This document shows positions 34,500-44,289 of a DNA stretch of 64,000 nucleotides, one piece after another; within the stretch, counting starts at the first letter, position 1; the number at the start of each line of letters is the position of its first letter. Origin of the DNA: Schauerella fraxinea (GTDB lineage Bacteria > Pseudomonadota > Gammaproteobacteria > Burkholderiales > Burkholderiaceae_B); the NCBI GenBank assembly GCA_030849965.1, contig JAVDKL010000004.1, forward strand, positions 372,001 through 436,000. The letters run 5' to 3'. Made by a program: the position numbers and the translations under genes. Below the pieces are notes generated by a model, which had not been told where the DNA came from, did not search any database, and worked only from the letters and a program-made list of their open reading frames with translations.

Positions 34500-36704
34500 A
34501 TGGAAATCAAAGTCAATTTTCTCGATAAGCTGCGTCTCGAAGCCAAGTTCGATGACTTCACGGTGATCGCCGATCAGCCGATTCGCTACAAGGGCGACGG
34601 CTCGGCGCCGGGTCCGTTCGATTACTTCCTGGCGTCGTCGGCGCTGTGCGCAGCGTATTTCGTGAAGTTGTATTGCGTGAACCGCAATATTTCCACGGAG
34701 AACATTCGCCTCTCGCAAAACAACATCGTCGATCCGGAAAACCGCTACCAGCAGATCTTCAAGATCCAGGTCGAGTTACCGGCCGATATTTCCGAAGCCG
34801 ACCGTCGCGGCATTTTGCGGTCGATCGAGCGTTGCACGGTCAAGAAAGTGGTGCAAGCCGGACCCGAGTTCGTGATCGAGGAGGTCGAGAGCCTGGACGC
34901 GGATGCACAGTCGTTGCTGACGTTGTCGCCGGTCGATGACGCCAGCACCTACATCGTGGGCAAGGATCTGCCGTTGGAGCAGACCATCGCCAATATGTCT
35001 GGCATTTTGGCGAAGCTAGGGATCAAGATTGAAATCGCGTCGTGGCGCAATATCGTGCCAAACGTGTGGTCGCTGCACATTCGCGATGCGCACTCGCCGA
35101 TGTGTTTTACCAACGGCAAAGGTGCGACGAAAGAAAGTGCGTTGGCATCCGCTTTGGGCGAGTACATCGAGCGCACAAACAACAATCACTTTTACGCTGG
35201 CGCGTTTTGGGGCGAAGACATCGCCAATGCCTCGTTTGTGCACTATCCAAACGAACGCTGGTTCAAGCCGGGCAAGAAGGATGCGCTGCCGAAAGAAATA
35301 CTCGATGCGTATTGTCGCGAGATTTATGACCCCGAGGGTGAGCTGCGCGGCTCGCATCTGTACGACACCAATTCCGGCAATACGGAACGCGGTATTTGTT
35401 CGCTGCCGTACGTGCGGCATTCGGATGGCGAGGTGGTGTATTTCCCGTCCAATCTGGTCGAGAACCTGTTTGTGAGCAACGGCATGAGTGCCGGCAACAC
35501 GCTGGCTGAAGCGCAGGTGCAGTGCTTGTCCGAGATATTCGAGCGCGCGGTTAAGCGCGAGATTCTGGAAGGCGAGATCGCATTGCCGGATGTGCCGAAG
35601 GATGTGCTGGCGAAGTATCCCGGCATCGTGGCGGGGATCGAGGGTTTGGAGGCACAGGGCTTTCCGGTCTTGGTGAAAGACGCCTCACTGGGTGGCGAGT
35701 ACCCGGTGATGTGCGTGACGTTGATGAACCCGCGTACGGGCGGTGTGTTTGCGTCATTCGGTGCACACCCGAGTTTCGAAGTTGCGTTGGAGCGCAGTCT
35801 GACGGAGCTGCTGCAGGGGCGCAGTTTTGAAGGCTTGAACGATCTGCCGCAGCCCACCTTCAATAGCGAAGCCGTCAGTGAGTCGAACAACTTCGTCGAG
35901 CACTTCATTGATTCCAGCGGGCTGGTGTCGTGGCGCTTCTTCAGCGCCAAAACGGATTACGAATTCGTGGAGTGGGATTTTTCAGGCAAGGGTGAGAACT
36001 CCAACGCCGAAGAGGCGGCCACGCTGCTCGGCATCCTCGAAGGGATGAGCAAGGAGGTGTACACGGCGGTGTATGACCAACTGGGTGCCATCGCGTGCCG
36101 AATCCTGGTGCCCGGCTATTCGGAGGTGTATCCGGTAGACGATCTGATCTGGGACAACACGAACAAGGCGCTGTTGTTCCGCAAAGATATTTTGAATCTG
36201 CATCGCCTGGACGACGCGGCATTGGTGGATTTGCTCGATCGCCTGGACAACAATGAGCTGGACGATTACTCGGATGTCGCAACGTTGATCGGTATCGAGT
36301 TCGACGAAAACACGGATTGGGGCCAGCTCACTGTTCTCGAGCTGAAGTTGCTGATCAACCTTGCGCTCAAGCAGTTCGACGTGGCGCAAGAGCTCGTGGG
36401 TGCTTTCCTGCAATACAACGACAACACGGTTGAGCGCGGTTTGTTTTATCAAGCGTTGAACGTGGTGCTTGAAGTGCAACTCGACGATGAACTGGAATTA
36501 GACGACTACGTTGCCAATTTCCGCCGGATGTTTGGCGACGCTCGCATGGATGCGGTGATCGGATCGATCGACGGCAGTGTGCGCTTTTTCGGGCTCACGC
36601 CCACGAGCATCAAGCTGGAAGGTCTCGATCGGCATCACCGCCTGATCGACAGCTATCGGAAGCTGCACACGGCGCGCGGTGCGGCTGCGGGGTTGGCCAA
36701 GTAA
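34500..36704 (+). CDS. ycaO: OsmC-domain/YcaO-domain fusion protein
   Basis: A 734-residue protein. Residues 1-135 are OsmC-like ('GPFDYFLASSALCAAYFVKL'), including the conserved Cys. The rest is the YcaO domain with ATP/Mg-binding acidic segments 'ALASALGEYIERTNNNHF' and 'AQVQCLSEIFERAVKREIL', then a C-terminal helical extension as in E. coli YcaO. E. coli YcaO is linked to RimO-dependent beta-methylthiolation of ribosomal protein S12; YcaO enzymes phosphorylate amide oxygens. The OsmC fusion is known in proteobacteria and may bring a thiol- or peroxide-handling module. No peptide-natural-product genes are adjacent. Confidence 0.92.
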   Translation: MEIKVNFLDKLRLEAKFDDFTVIADQPIRYKGDGSAPGPFDYFLASSALCAAYFVKLYCVNRNISTENIRLSQNNIVDPENRYQQIFKIQVELPADISEADRRGILRSIERCTVKKVVQAGPEFVIEEVESLDADAQSLLTLSPVDDASTYIVGKDLPLEQTIANMSGILAKLGIKIEIASWRNIVPNVWSLHIRDAHSPMCFTNGKGATKESALASALGEYIERTNNNHFYAGAFWGEDIANASFVHYPNERWFKPGKKDALPKEILDAYCREIYDPEGELRGSHLYDTNSGNTERGICSLPYVRHSDGEVVYFPSNLVENLFVSNGMSAGNTLAEAQVQCLSEIFERAVKREILEGEIALPDVPKDVLAKYPGIVAGIEGLEAQGFPVLVKDASLGGEYPVMCVTLMNPRTGGVFASFGAHPSFEVALERSLTELLQGRSFEGLNDLPQPTFNSEAVSESNNFVEHFIDSSGLVSWRFFSAKTDYEFVEWDFSGKGENSNAEEAATLLGILEGMSKEVYTAVYDQLGAIACRILVPGYSEVYPVDDLIWDNTNKALLFRKDILNLHRLDDAALVDLLDRLDNNELDDYSDVATLIGIEFDENTDWGQLTVLELKLLINLALKQFDVAQELVGAFLQYNDNTVERGLFYQALNVVLEVQLDDELELDDYVANFRRMFGDARMDAVIGSIDGSVRFFGLTPTSIKLEGLDRHHRLIDSYRKLHTARGAAAGLAK

Positions 36705-36785
36705 GCCAAGGTCTCATTGCGGGAAGGCCCGGGGCTCGCGCTACCGCTTGAGCACCGGGACGCGGGATGCGCCAAAGCCGCTTCC

Positions 36786-39521
36786 TTATTTCGCCAAGTC
36801 ATACTCCCACTGCAGCGCCTCGTCGTCGCTGTACGCGTTGCCTTTGCTCCAATACACCTTGCTGCTGCGCGGTGAGAGTCCCATCACGCCCAGGTACCCC
36901 GGTATCGCAAGCTGATGCCACGTTCGTCCGCCATCGCGTGTATAGAAGTGCGCGTCGGTTTTGACCTCCGCACGCGCCTTCATGAACGGGATGAGCAAGC
37001 GCGACACCACCGTGTCGCCCCATTCGCTGACCACTTGATAGTCGCCATTGCTCCAAAAATAACGCGCCGTGGTGCGGTTCTCTGCCATCCACGCCGGCAG
37101 TAATGCGGGCGTTCGTTGGCGTTCCACCCATTCGCCGGTTTTGGTATCCAGCTTGGCAAGCCATTCACCCTCGCGGTCTTGCAGGATGGCATAGGTGCGG
37201 CCGTCGTGCGAGGTGGAGAGATGGGCGACGCGCACATCAGGCTGGCGCTTGATGGTGGTGATCTGCCATTCGCCCTGGGGAGTTGAACGAGACAGTTCGG
37301 CACGTGTGGTGAGCATCAGCCGATGGCTGTCTTCGCCCACGCGATACCACATGAACTCGGATGCCCACGCATAGGCATGGGTGTCGTCGATCTGGACCAC
37401 GAAGCGTTCCTGATCCATATCGCGGCGATTGGAGAAGTCGGCTTTGGGTTGCCCAGTCAGCTCCCTCAAATACGATGCCGGTGCAATCAAGGGTTCGGGC
37501 GCGTAGACCACGGTTGTCGTCGCACCTTGATCGTTCGAATAGAACAAGGCGGTGGGTATCCGCTCGCGTTCACCGTTGGACTGACGCGCCGGTGAAGACT
37601 CGGAGGACGTATAGGAATCAGCAGACTCAGCAGACTCAGCGGACTCAACGGACTCAACGGACTCAGCAGACTCAGCAGACTCAGCGATCTCAGAAGAATC
37701 AGCGATCTCAGAGGCCCCCCAAGCGCCGTCCGATTCGTCCTCCTCGCTGAACGGCTCGTTGCCCCACGCCCACACGTCACGCTCCGATGTAAACGTGGGT
37801 TTGACGTCCCAGGCGAGCGATTCCACGTTGGACATGAATCCCGATTTCATCCATTCCCACGACGCGCCGTGATCGGTGGAACGGAATACGACGGTTTGTT
37901 CGGGTTCCGTGGATGACGCCGAGTCGGGGCGATCCATGCCTGTGAAGAGAAAGAGCGTGTCCGAGGCGGGGGAGGCCACCAGGCAAGCCACGTCGGGAAC
38001 GGTGGCGACGATCTTGAACGTGCCGTCGTCTTGCAATCGTGCGAGGGTAGTGAGCACTGGGCGCGAACCGAACATGCCCCCGCGTTGTGAGCCGGTATCT
38101 GCGTCGTCTTCATTCAACAGCTGGCTCAAATCGGGCGTGCCCTTTGGCACGTATGCCGCCTCATCTGCGCTCGTCTCGTTTCTTCCCACGAGCCACGTAC
38201 CGTGGGCGGTGTCGACCACGCCGGTGCACCATTGCTCCATGTTGCGCCAGCGCGCGTCACCTAGTTTGCCGGTCACGGCCATACCGGGTGTGCCACCCGC
38301 GATGCCCAGGTTTGAACCCGCGAGTTTCCAGCCGACATAAGCAGGCACTGCAGCGCCAAGGATCAACGCGGCGAGCACTGCGCTCCAACGACGCGGTGAG
38401 GCACCCATCCTGCTGGCCATGAGGCAGAGCAGTGCCATGGCGCCGAGATTGAGCGCGATGGCGAATGCGAGACCGCTTTCTGGCGCACGTGTCACCGCTT
38501 TCATAACGGAGGAGCCCAGTGCCGGATTCAGCCACACCGAAAACCAAATCAGCGCGAGCAGGAAAAGGCCTGTGAGCAGATACGTGGCAATGCCGGCGAG
38601 CAGCGGCTTGACCACCAGGCTGCGCGATGACGCCGCAGCCACTCCCGCACGGCGCGCATAAACGTACGCCGCCAGCGCGCACATCAACCCCGCAAATACA
38701 ATTTGGCTAAGCGTTAACGGCACACTCATCACGCTCAGCGCGTCGCGCGGAATGTTGATTTGCATCGACTCGGCCGCCCAAGGCCACAGGCCCAGGTAAA
38801 CCGCCTGAACCAAGGCGATATGCACGGCAAAGCATCCCAGCAGGAAGCTTGCGAAAACCGTTGTTCGGTGAAGCGGGACGCGCGGGTGCGGGTTGACGGC
38901 TTCAGTCGTTGGGGACGGCGCAGCCGTCGATTCATCCGCCGCTTCAACCGTCTTTTTCGCGCATCGAAAATGCGCCCACACGGGCAGCCATGCCCACAGC
39001 GGTATCGTGGCATACGCGATCGCAGTGAGGCGCCAGTTGGCCTTCATCATCAAGCCTGGCAGGTCGGCGAACCAGTTGGCATCGTCTTGGCGCGCTCGCA
39101 ACGCATCGATCGACAACGCTTGCACGTAAGCGAGGAGTTGATGCCGGATCGCGCATGACCAGATCAGCGTCATCACGATCATCACAATCCAGCCGCGCGT
39201 GCTCGTGCCGCGTGCGGGCCCAGTATGTCGGCGTATGAGCCATGTGCTGAACAGAAAGACGAACAGCACTTCGATGATCAATACGGGAAAGAGTGCCAGT
39301 GCATTCTGAAAGCCGGCGGGAAGGCTGAGCACTCGCAGTGGCATGACGGGGTAGACGTACTGCAGCCATGTGCCATGCTGTTCCAGCAGATACGCGGCAG
39401 TCTCTGCGGGCAAGGCGCTGAGGATATACAGCAGCCAGTTCGGGATGCCGCGTATCAGCAGATACAGCAGCGCAATCTTTAACGCATAACCCTTCGATAA
39501 CGTGGCAGCTTGAGCAGGCAT
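36786..39521 (-). CDS. Multi-pass membrane protein with C-terminal BNR/beta-propeller-like half and Glu-Ser-Ala repeat tract
   Basis: I take ATG 39521 (911 aa); a GTG at 39563 is in frame but its AGG touches the start codon. The first 400 or so residues contain about nine hydrophobic spans. The second half has two Asp-box motifs, 'STDHGASW' and 'TRDGGRTW', as found in BNR-repeat (sialidase-like) propellers. Between them lies a low-complexity tract of ESA/ESV triplets encoded by a 9-bp tandem repeat (37624-37713), whose length could vary between strains. No enzyme activity can be assigned. The likely picture is a membrane-anchored extracytoplasmic propeller. Confidence 0.7.
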   Translation of the reverse strand: MPAQAATLSKGYALKIALLYLLIRGIPNWLLYILSALPAETAAYLLEQHGTWLQYVYPVMPLRVLSLPAGFQNALALFPVLIIEVLFVFLFSTWLIRRHTGPARGTSTRGWIVMIVMTLIWSCAIRHQLLAYVQALSIDALRARQDDANWFADLPGLMMKANWRLTAIAYATIPLWAWLPVWAHFRCAKKTVEAADESTAAPSPTTEAVNPHPRVPLHRTTVFASFLLGCFAVHIALVQAVYLGLWPWAAESMQINIPRDALSVMSVPLTLSQIVFAGLMCALAAYVYARRAGVAAASSRSLVVKPLLAGIATYLLTGLFLLALIWFSVWLNPALGSSVMKAVTRAPESGLAFAIALNLGAMALLCLMASRMGASPRRWSAVLAALILGAAVPAYVGWKLAGSNLGIAGGTPGMAVTGKLGDARWRNMEQWCTGVVDTAHGTWLVGRNETSADEAAYVPKGTPDLSQLLNEDDADTGSQRGGMFGSRPVLTTLARLQDDGTFKIVATVPDVACLVASPASDTLFLFTGMDRPDSASSTEPEQTVVFRSTDHGASWEWMKSGFMSNVESLAWDVKPTFTSERDVWAWGNEPFSEEDESDGAWGASEIADSSEIAESAESAESVESVESAESAESADSYTSSESSPARQSNGERERIPTALFYSNDQGATTTVVYAPEPLIAPASYLRELTGQPKADFSNRRDMDQERFVVQIDDTHAYAWASEFMWYRVGEDSHRLMLTTRAELSRSTPQGEWQITTIKRQPDVRVAHLSTSHDGRTYAILQDREGEWLAKLDTKTGEWVERQRTPALLPAWMAENRTTARYFWSNGDYQVVSEWGDTVVSRLLIPFMKARAEVKTDAHFYTRDGGRTWHQLAIPGYLGVMGLSPRSSKVYWSKGNAYSDDEALQWEYDLAK
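37624..37713. repeat. 9-bp tandem repeat (VNTR) inside the membrane/BNR gene
   Basis: Seven clear units of GACTCAGCA and variants (37624-37686) followed by three degenerate units to 37713. The unit length is a multiple of three, so slippage changes the number of Glu-Ser-Ala/Val triplets without breaking the frame. Confidence 0.85.
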
Positions 39522-39681
39522 GAGCAATTCGGTCGTTTTACGCAACGCCGGATTATTACTCACCTAGGGGTGATTCTGTTAGACGTGAAGGGCTAGTACG
39601 TTTCAGCTGAAAACGCTCCACGCGATGTGGAATGCGCTTTCGGTATCGTGATTGGCGGCGCAGATCAGTGTTGCGGTTTTC

Positions 39682-40098
39682 CTACGCATCACCTTCAATA
39701 TCTGAAGCATCGGCCGTTGCATCGCCGCTCGCCATGTTCGCTTCCAGTTCATCCAATGCTTGCTGGTGGTCTTCGCCCCAGCGATAAAGCATCTCAACGG
39801 CGCCGGCAAATGTCTTACCCAGCGGCGTCAATTCGTACTCGACCTTGGGCGGCACTACATTGAAGACGTGACGCGCGACCAATCCGCGCGCCTCGACGTC
39901 GCGCAGCGTTTGCACCAGCATCTTCTTCGAAATACCCGGCAAGGCGCGCTGGAGCTCTCCCGTGCGGCAGCGTCCGCCTGGCCACCGATCGAGCGCGTGC
40001 AGCACCAAACTTACCCATTTCACCGAGAAGAGACCCATCACTCGGCGTGGGGCACAACTGGCGTCGAAAACGAGCTGAGAACCTTCGATTCTGGGCAT
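39682..40098 (-). CDS. HxlR-family winged-helix regulator
   Basis: A 138-residue HxlR/DUF24 repressor-like protein: 'DASCAPRRVMGLFSVKW' at the N-terminus, with the conserved Cys and KW, then 'GRCRTGELQRALPGISKKML' and 'YELTPLGKTF'. Members respond to aldehydes, quinones or redox state. It is divergent from an MFS exporter gene with a 29-bp inverted repeat between them, so it most likely controls itself and the exporter. Its acidic C-terminal tail of about 25 residues is extra to the family core. Confidence 0.9.
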   Translation of the reverse strand: MPRIEGSQLVFDASCAPRRVMGLFSVKWVSLVLHALDRWPGGRCRTGELQRALPGISKKMLVQTLRDVEARGLVARHVFNVVPPKVEYELTPLGKTFAGAVEMLYRWGEDHQQALDELEANMASGDATADASDIEGDA

Positions 40099-40111
40099 GT
40101 ATGGTCACCAA

Positions 40112-40140
40112 TAGGTATCTATGTCCCTATATGGTACCTA
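40112..40140. promoter_or_regulatory. Predicted HxlR operator
   Basis: Arms TAGGTATC (40112-40119) and GGTACCTA (40133-40140), 7 of 8 complementary, in an AT-rich region between the divergent HxlR and MFS genes. The spacing of about 21 bp between arm centres suits a winged-helix dimer. Confidence 0.55.
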
Positions 40141-40208
40141 ATTTCCAAAACAGCACTAGGCTCCTAGAATCCTCCATTGACGACACAAATTAATTGAGAG
40201 GGACCTTC

Positions 40209-41399
40209 ATGCCTGCTGCCATCTGGGCACTTGCCATCGCCACCTTCGGCATTGGCACCACCGAATTCGTTATTGCCGGCCTCCTGCCAGGCGTCGCGGC
40301 CGAGTTCGGTATCTCCATTTCCACCGCCGGCTATATGGCGACCAGCTACGCGCTGGGCGTATTCGTGGGCGCGCCGCTATTGATCATTCTTGGTGCGCGT
40401 GTGCCGCAGAAGATCATGCTGGTGTCGCTGATGGGATTTTTTATCGCCGGCAACTTATTAACGGCACTTGCGCCGAGCTTCGCCTGGGCCTTGACGGGTA
40501 GAGTGCTTACCTCGCTCACACACGGCGCGTTCATCGGCATCGGTTCGATTCTGGCTGCCGATCTTGTGGCGCCGAACCGTCGCACCAGTGCGATTGCGTT
40601 TATGTTCAGCGGCCTCACGGTTGCCAACTTGATCGGCATACCTGCCGCCACATGGCTGGGGCAGGTGGTGTCGTGGCGCGCCACTTTCTTTGCGATCACT
40701 GCAATCGGTATTGTGGCCATGTTTGCCGTGACGGTATTGGTGCCCAAGGGCAGGGCGCACCAAGCGCCCAGCATCAGGCGTGAGCTGGCGGCCTTCCTTG
40801 ACGTGCATGTGTTGCTCGCCATGGGCATTACCGTGCTCGGTCCAGCGGCGTTCTTTACCTCGATCACTTATATTGCGCCGATGATGACCGAAGTCACGGG
40901 TTATACCGAAAACGGCGTCACCGGGATCCTGTTTCTCTTCGGGCTGGGATTGTTCATCGGCAACATCTTGGGCGGCAAGCTTGCCGACCGGGCCTTGATG
41001 CCGCTGTTGTATGTCACATTGGCGGCACAAGCCGTGGTGCTGTTCGCATTTTTCTTCGTTGTGGAAAGTCGCGTGGCATCGGCCGTGTCGGTGCTGTTGA
41101 TGGCGGGCTTCGGTTTTGCCAGTGTCTCGCCGATACAGCGGTTGGTGATGGACAAGGCCGGTGCCGCAGGGGCACCCAATCTTGCGGCATCCTTCAATAT
41201 CGGCTTGTTCAATCTGGGCAATGCCATCGGTGCGTGGCTCGGCGGCTGGGTGATTGCCCAGGGATTCGGGTATGCGTCGCCCAACGTGGTGGGTGGGTTG
41301 CTGTCGGTGGCGGCGTTGGCCCTGGCGGTGGCGTCGGGCTGGCTGACCGCCACGCATGGCACGCATCGCAAGACAGCCTTGGCGACGTCCGGGTGTTGA
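40209..41399 (+). CDS. MFS drug/metabolite exporter (AraJ/PbuE-like)
   Basis: A 396-residue, 12-span major facilitator protein from ATG 40209, chosen for the GAGAGGGA Shine-Dalgarno directly upstream (a GTG/ATG at 40194 lies before it). The N-terminal 'GIGTTEFVIAGLLPGVAAEF' is the hallmark of the DHA1 AraJ/YdhP-type branch, and motif A-like sequences follow the second span. It probably exports a toxic small molecule sensed by the divergent HxlR regulator. Substrate unknown. Confidence 0.88.
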   Translation: MPAAIWALAIATFGIGTTEFVIAGLLPGVAAEFGISISTAGYMATSYALGVFVGAPLLIILGARVPQKIMLVSLMGFFIAGNLLTALAPSFAWALTGRVLTSLTHGAFIGIGSILAADLVAPNRRTSAIAFMFSGLTVANLIGIPAATWLGQVVSWRATFFAITAIGIVAMFAVTVLVPKGRAHQAPSIRRELAAFLDVHVLLAMGITVLGPAAFFTSITYIAPMMTEVTGYTENGVTGILFLFGLGLFIGNILGGKLADRALMPLLYVTLAAQAVVLFAFFFVVESRVASAVSVLLMAGFGFASVSPIQRLVMDKAGAAGAPNLAASFNIGLFNLGNAIGAWLGGWVIAQGFGYASPNVVGGLLSVAALALAVASGWLTATHGTHRKTALATSGC

Positions 41400-41434
41400 G
41401 TCAAATCGCACTGATGCGTGCCGCCGATGACATC

Positions 41435-42400
41435 TCACCGTTGGCGCGCATGCCCATCCTTCATTGACGCACGTGGCGTGGTGGGTGACAGGTTTCGATG
41501 GCGCCACGCCCCAAGCGATTTCCACCGCACGGTCGCCAGCAACGAGGCGGCGATGATCAACCCGCCGCCCATCCAGCCTTGCACCGATATCACTTCGTTC
41601 AGCCACACCATGGCGAAGAGCGCGCCGAACGCCGGTTCGCTACCCATCAACAACGCCACGCGCGTTGGGCTGCTGCGTTTGATGGCGTAGTTTTGCGCGA
41701 AGAATGCGAACAACGTGCACGCCAGTACGAGATACGCCAGGTATCGCCAGAACGTGCCAGCGTCTTCCATGGATAGAAGCGCGTCGATCGGGTTGGGCAC
41801 AAGCGCAAATAACAGCAGAGTGCTCGCCAAGGCCACGACGCCGGTTTGTACAGCAGTTACCGTGAGCGCCGGCAGATTGCTGGTCGCCGTGATCTGTTTG
41901 ATCAAGCACATTTGCAGCGCACGCAGCAATGCGGCAACCAGGATCAACGCGTCGCCGGCATTGAATACCCACTCACCCTCTCCGGTCAGCAGCGCCGCGC
42001 CCAATACCGATAGCGCCACCGCAGTCCATTCCAGTCCGCTCGGTCGGCGTTTGAGGAGCGCCCATTCGGCGAGGGGGGTGAGCACGACGCACAGGCTGAT
42101 CAGAAACGCCGCGTTGGCGGCACGGGTGTGAAGCACGCCATAGGTTTCTGCCAGAAAGATCCCAAGCAGCAAGATGCCTGTGCCCAGCAGCCCGAAAATC
42201 GTCGCTTTGGAGGCATGACGCAGGTGGCGCAACGTGGGTGACAACACCAGAAAGGTGATGCCGAAACGCAGTGCCAATAATCCCAACACGGGGTAGAAGA
42301 CGAGCGCCGATTCCACGACGCCATAACTCGTGCCCCAGACGACCGCGACGGCCAACAGCATCACGTCGCCAAGCGCTATCCACTGATTTTTGCCGCGCAT
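41435..42400 (-). CDS. EamA/DMT-family permease
   Basis: A 321-residue, ten-span drug/metabolite transporter. The start is ATG 42400 with AGGGG 7 bp upstream. Two EamA repeats are visible: 'VVWGTSYGVVESALVFYP' opens the first, and the second ends 'GWMGGGLIIAASLLA'. It lies 120 bp from a divergent LysR gene that probably regulates it. The substrate may be an amino acid or other metabolite; inference only. Confidence 0.88.
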   Translation of the reverse strand: MRGKNQWIALGDVMLLAVAVVWGTSYGVVESALVFYPVLGLLALRFGITFLVLSPTLRHLRHASKATIFGLLGTGILLLGIFLAETYGVLHTRAANAAFLISLCVVLTPLAEWALLKRRPSGLEWTAVALSVLGAALLTGEGEWVFNAGDALILVAALLRALQMCLIKQITATSNLPALTVTAVQTGVVALASTLLLFALVPNPIDALLSMEDAGTFWRYLAYLVLACTLFAFFAQNYAIKRSSPTRVALLMGSEPAFGALFAMVWLNEVISVQGWMGGGLIIAASLLATVRWKSLGAWRHRNLSPTTPRASMKDGHARQR

Positions 42401-42520
42401 TGCAAACCCCTGAGAATCCAGGCGCCAAGTATTGGGTAGTGACGCCACGATGATAATGACGTTGCCAAGCACATCATTTATGCGTCAAATGCACAGATCT
42501 TTGATTTGGAAATCACTTCC

Positions 42521-43450
42521 GTGAACCCGACCGATCTGTTCGCGTCCTTGCCCGATATGGCGGTGTTCGCTCGCGTTGTCGACGCAGGTAATTTCTCGCT
42601 GGCCGCGCGGCAGTTGGGCAGCACCCCGTCGACCGTCAGCCGGCAGATCAAGCGCCTTGAGCAGACTCTGGGTGCGCGGTTATTGGAGCGTTCCACGCGG
42701 CACATCCGCTTAACGGAGGCGGGCGCGCAGGTGTATCGGCATTGCCACGACATGCTCAATGCCGCGAATGGCGCGGTGGATGCGGCCGGCAATGTGACGG
42801 CACGGCCGCATGGCCGGGTGCGTTTAAGTGCACCGACGGCATTTGCCAAGACGGTGCTGCATCCGCTGGTGCCGGATTTTCTGCAGCGGTATCCGGAGGT
42901 CGATGTGCAACTGATGTTCACCGATCGCGAGGCCGATCCGCTGGTGGACGATCTGGATCTGGTGATCCGCCTCACTGAGCGGCCGCCGCCGGGTCTGGCG
43001 GGGCGCGCGTTGGGCAGCGTGAAGTGGGTGCTGTGCGCGTCGCCGGCCTATCTCGAAAAGCGTGGCGTGCCACGCCATCCGCAAGACCTGGCGGGTCATG
43101 ATTGCCTCTATCTGGGCGAGACCACCGATGACAATTGCTGGCGCTTGCGTCGCGGGCAGGAGGTCAAAACAGTTGCCGTGAAAGGACGCTATATCGCCAA
43201 TCATGCGGGCGCGCGCCTTGAGGCGGCGCTGAGCGGTTTGGGGATTGCCAACCTGCCCGACTTTTCGGCCGAGGACGCCCTGGCTCAAGGAGGCGTGGTG
43301 CGGGTGCTGCCCGAGTGGGCGCTCGATGCAGGCGCATACATGGGCGCGGTATGGTTACTGTATCCGCCCAAGCGCGCCTTGCCACCAAAAGTGCGCGTGC
43401 TGATCGATTACCTGGTGGAATGCTTGGAAGCACGGCACCAGGCGATCTGA
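42521..43450 (+). CDS. LysR-family regulator, divergent from the EamA permease
   Basis: A 309-residue LTTR starting at GTG 42521; a TTG at 42506 is also in frame. The HTH reads 'GNFSLAARQLGSTPSTVSRQ', followed by a dimerisation helix and a C-terminal effector domain containing 'GRVRLSAPTAFAKTVL', typical of the CrgA/AphB-like branch. Likely target: the adjacent divergent permease gene. Confidence 0.9.
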   Translation: MNPTDLFASLPDMAVFARVVDAGNFSLAARQLGSTPSTVSRQIKRLEQTLGARLLERSTRHIRLTEAGAQVYRHCHDMLNAANGAVDAAGNVTARPHGRVRLSAPTAFAKTVLHPLVPDFLQRYPEVDVQLMFTDREADPLVDDLDLVIRLTERPPPGLAGRALGSVKWVLCASPAYLEKRGVPRHPQDLAGHDCLYLGETTDDNCWRLRRGQEVKTVAVKGRYIANHAGARLEAALSGLGIANLPDFSAEDALAQGGVVRVLPEWALDAGAYMGAVWLLYPPKRALPPKVRVLIDYLVECLEARHQAI

Positions 43451-43453
43451 CGA

Positions 43454-44194
43454 TCAGGTGGTCGCCCCGCCATCCACCGTGACGATCGAGCCGGTGATCT
43501 GCCTTGCGCCCGGGGTGGCGAGGAACACCACGGCGGCGGCGACATCCTCGGGTTGCCCATATCGGCCCAGTGGAATCAACGACTTTTGATAGGCGGAGAA
43601 TTCGCCGTCGGAGGGATTCATATCGGTATTGGTCGACCCGGGCTGAACGAGATTGACGGTAATGTCGCGAGGGCCGAGCTCGCGTGCGAGCCCACGCGTA
43701 AACGAGTGCAGAGCAGACTTGGTCATGTAGTACACCGTGCCGGTGTCGCCCACGATACGGTCGGCGCCGGCCGAGCCGATGTTGATGACGCGGCCACCTG
43801 CTTTGAGATAGGGGATGGCGGCTTGCGCGGTGAGGATCGGGCCACGCACATTCACGTCCAACAAGGCATCGATGTCGGCCACACTGAATTCTGCGATCGA
43901 GGCGTAGCGCGCAATACCGGCATTGTTGACGAGAATGTCGATGCCGCCGAGTGTCTTGGCGGCTTCGTCTACCGAGCGTTTGATCGCTGCGGGATCGGCG
44001 CTGTTGGCCTGGATGGCGACGGCTTTGCGGCCTTTGCCTTCGATCGTGCGCACGACTTCGTTGGCCCGATCGGCCGAGCGCTCGTATGTGATGGCGACAT
44101 CTGCGCCTTTATCGGCAAGGGCCACCGCAATGGCGGCGCCGATACCGCGCGAAGCGCCCGTCACGAGGGCGCGTTTTCCAAGTAATTCACTCAT
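43454..44194 (-). CDS. Short-chain dehydrogenase/reductase
   Basis: A 246-residue classical SDR (FabG-like). Rossmann glycines 'GASRGIGAAIAV', 'NNAGIA', catalytic Ser in 'INIGSAG', and YxxxK in 'YYMTK'. The C-terminal 'TGSIVTVDGG' is also canonical. An NAD(P)H-dependent oxidoreductase of unknown substrate. It is divergent from a TetR gene 95 bp away, a common SDR-repressor pairing. Confidence 0.92.
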   Translation of the reverse strand: MSELLGKRALVTGASRGIGAAIAVALADKGADVAITYERSADRANEVVRTIEGKGRKAVAIQANSADPAAIKRSVDEAAKTLGGIDILVNNAGIARYASIAEFSVADIDALLDVNVRGPILTAQAAIPYLKAGGRVINIGSAGADRIVGDTGTVYYMTKSALHSFTRGLARELGPRDITVNLVQPGSTNTDMNPSDGEFSAYQKSLIPLGRYGQPEDVAAAVVFLATPGARQITGSIVTVDGGATT

Positions 44195-44289
44195 GATTCG
44201 TCTTTATGTTGTGATCGATACAGAAATACTAAAGGCGCCTGTCGGCAGGCGTCAAGCCATTTTGTGGCGATCGCTATATAATTATTTGG

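Noticed and set aside
37600-37720. CRISPR-like array
   Set aside because: Units are 9 bp with no spacers and lie within a coding frame; this is a VNTR.
40458-41606. 382-codon minus-strand ORF
   Set aside because: Shadow of the MFS gene and the gap behind it; rich in Arg/His/Gln as antisense frames of membrane genes often are.
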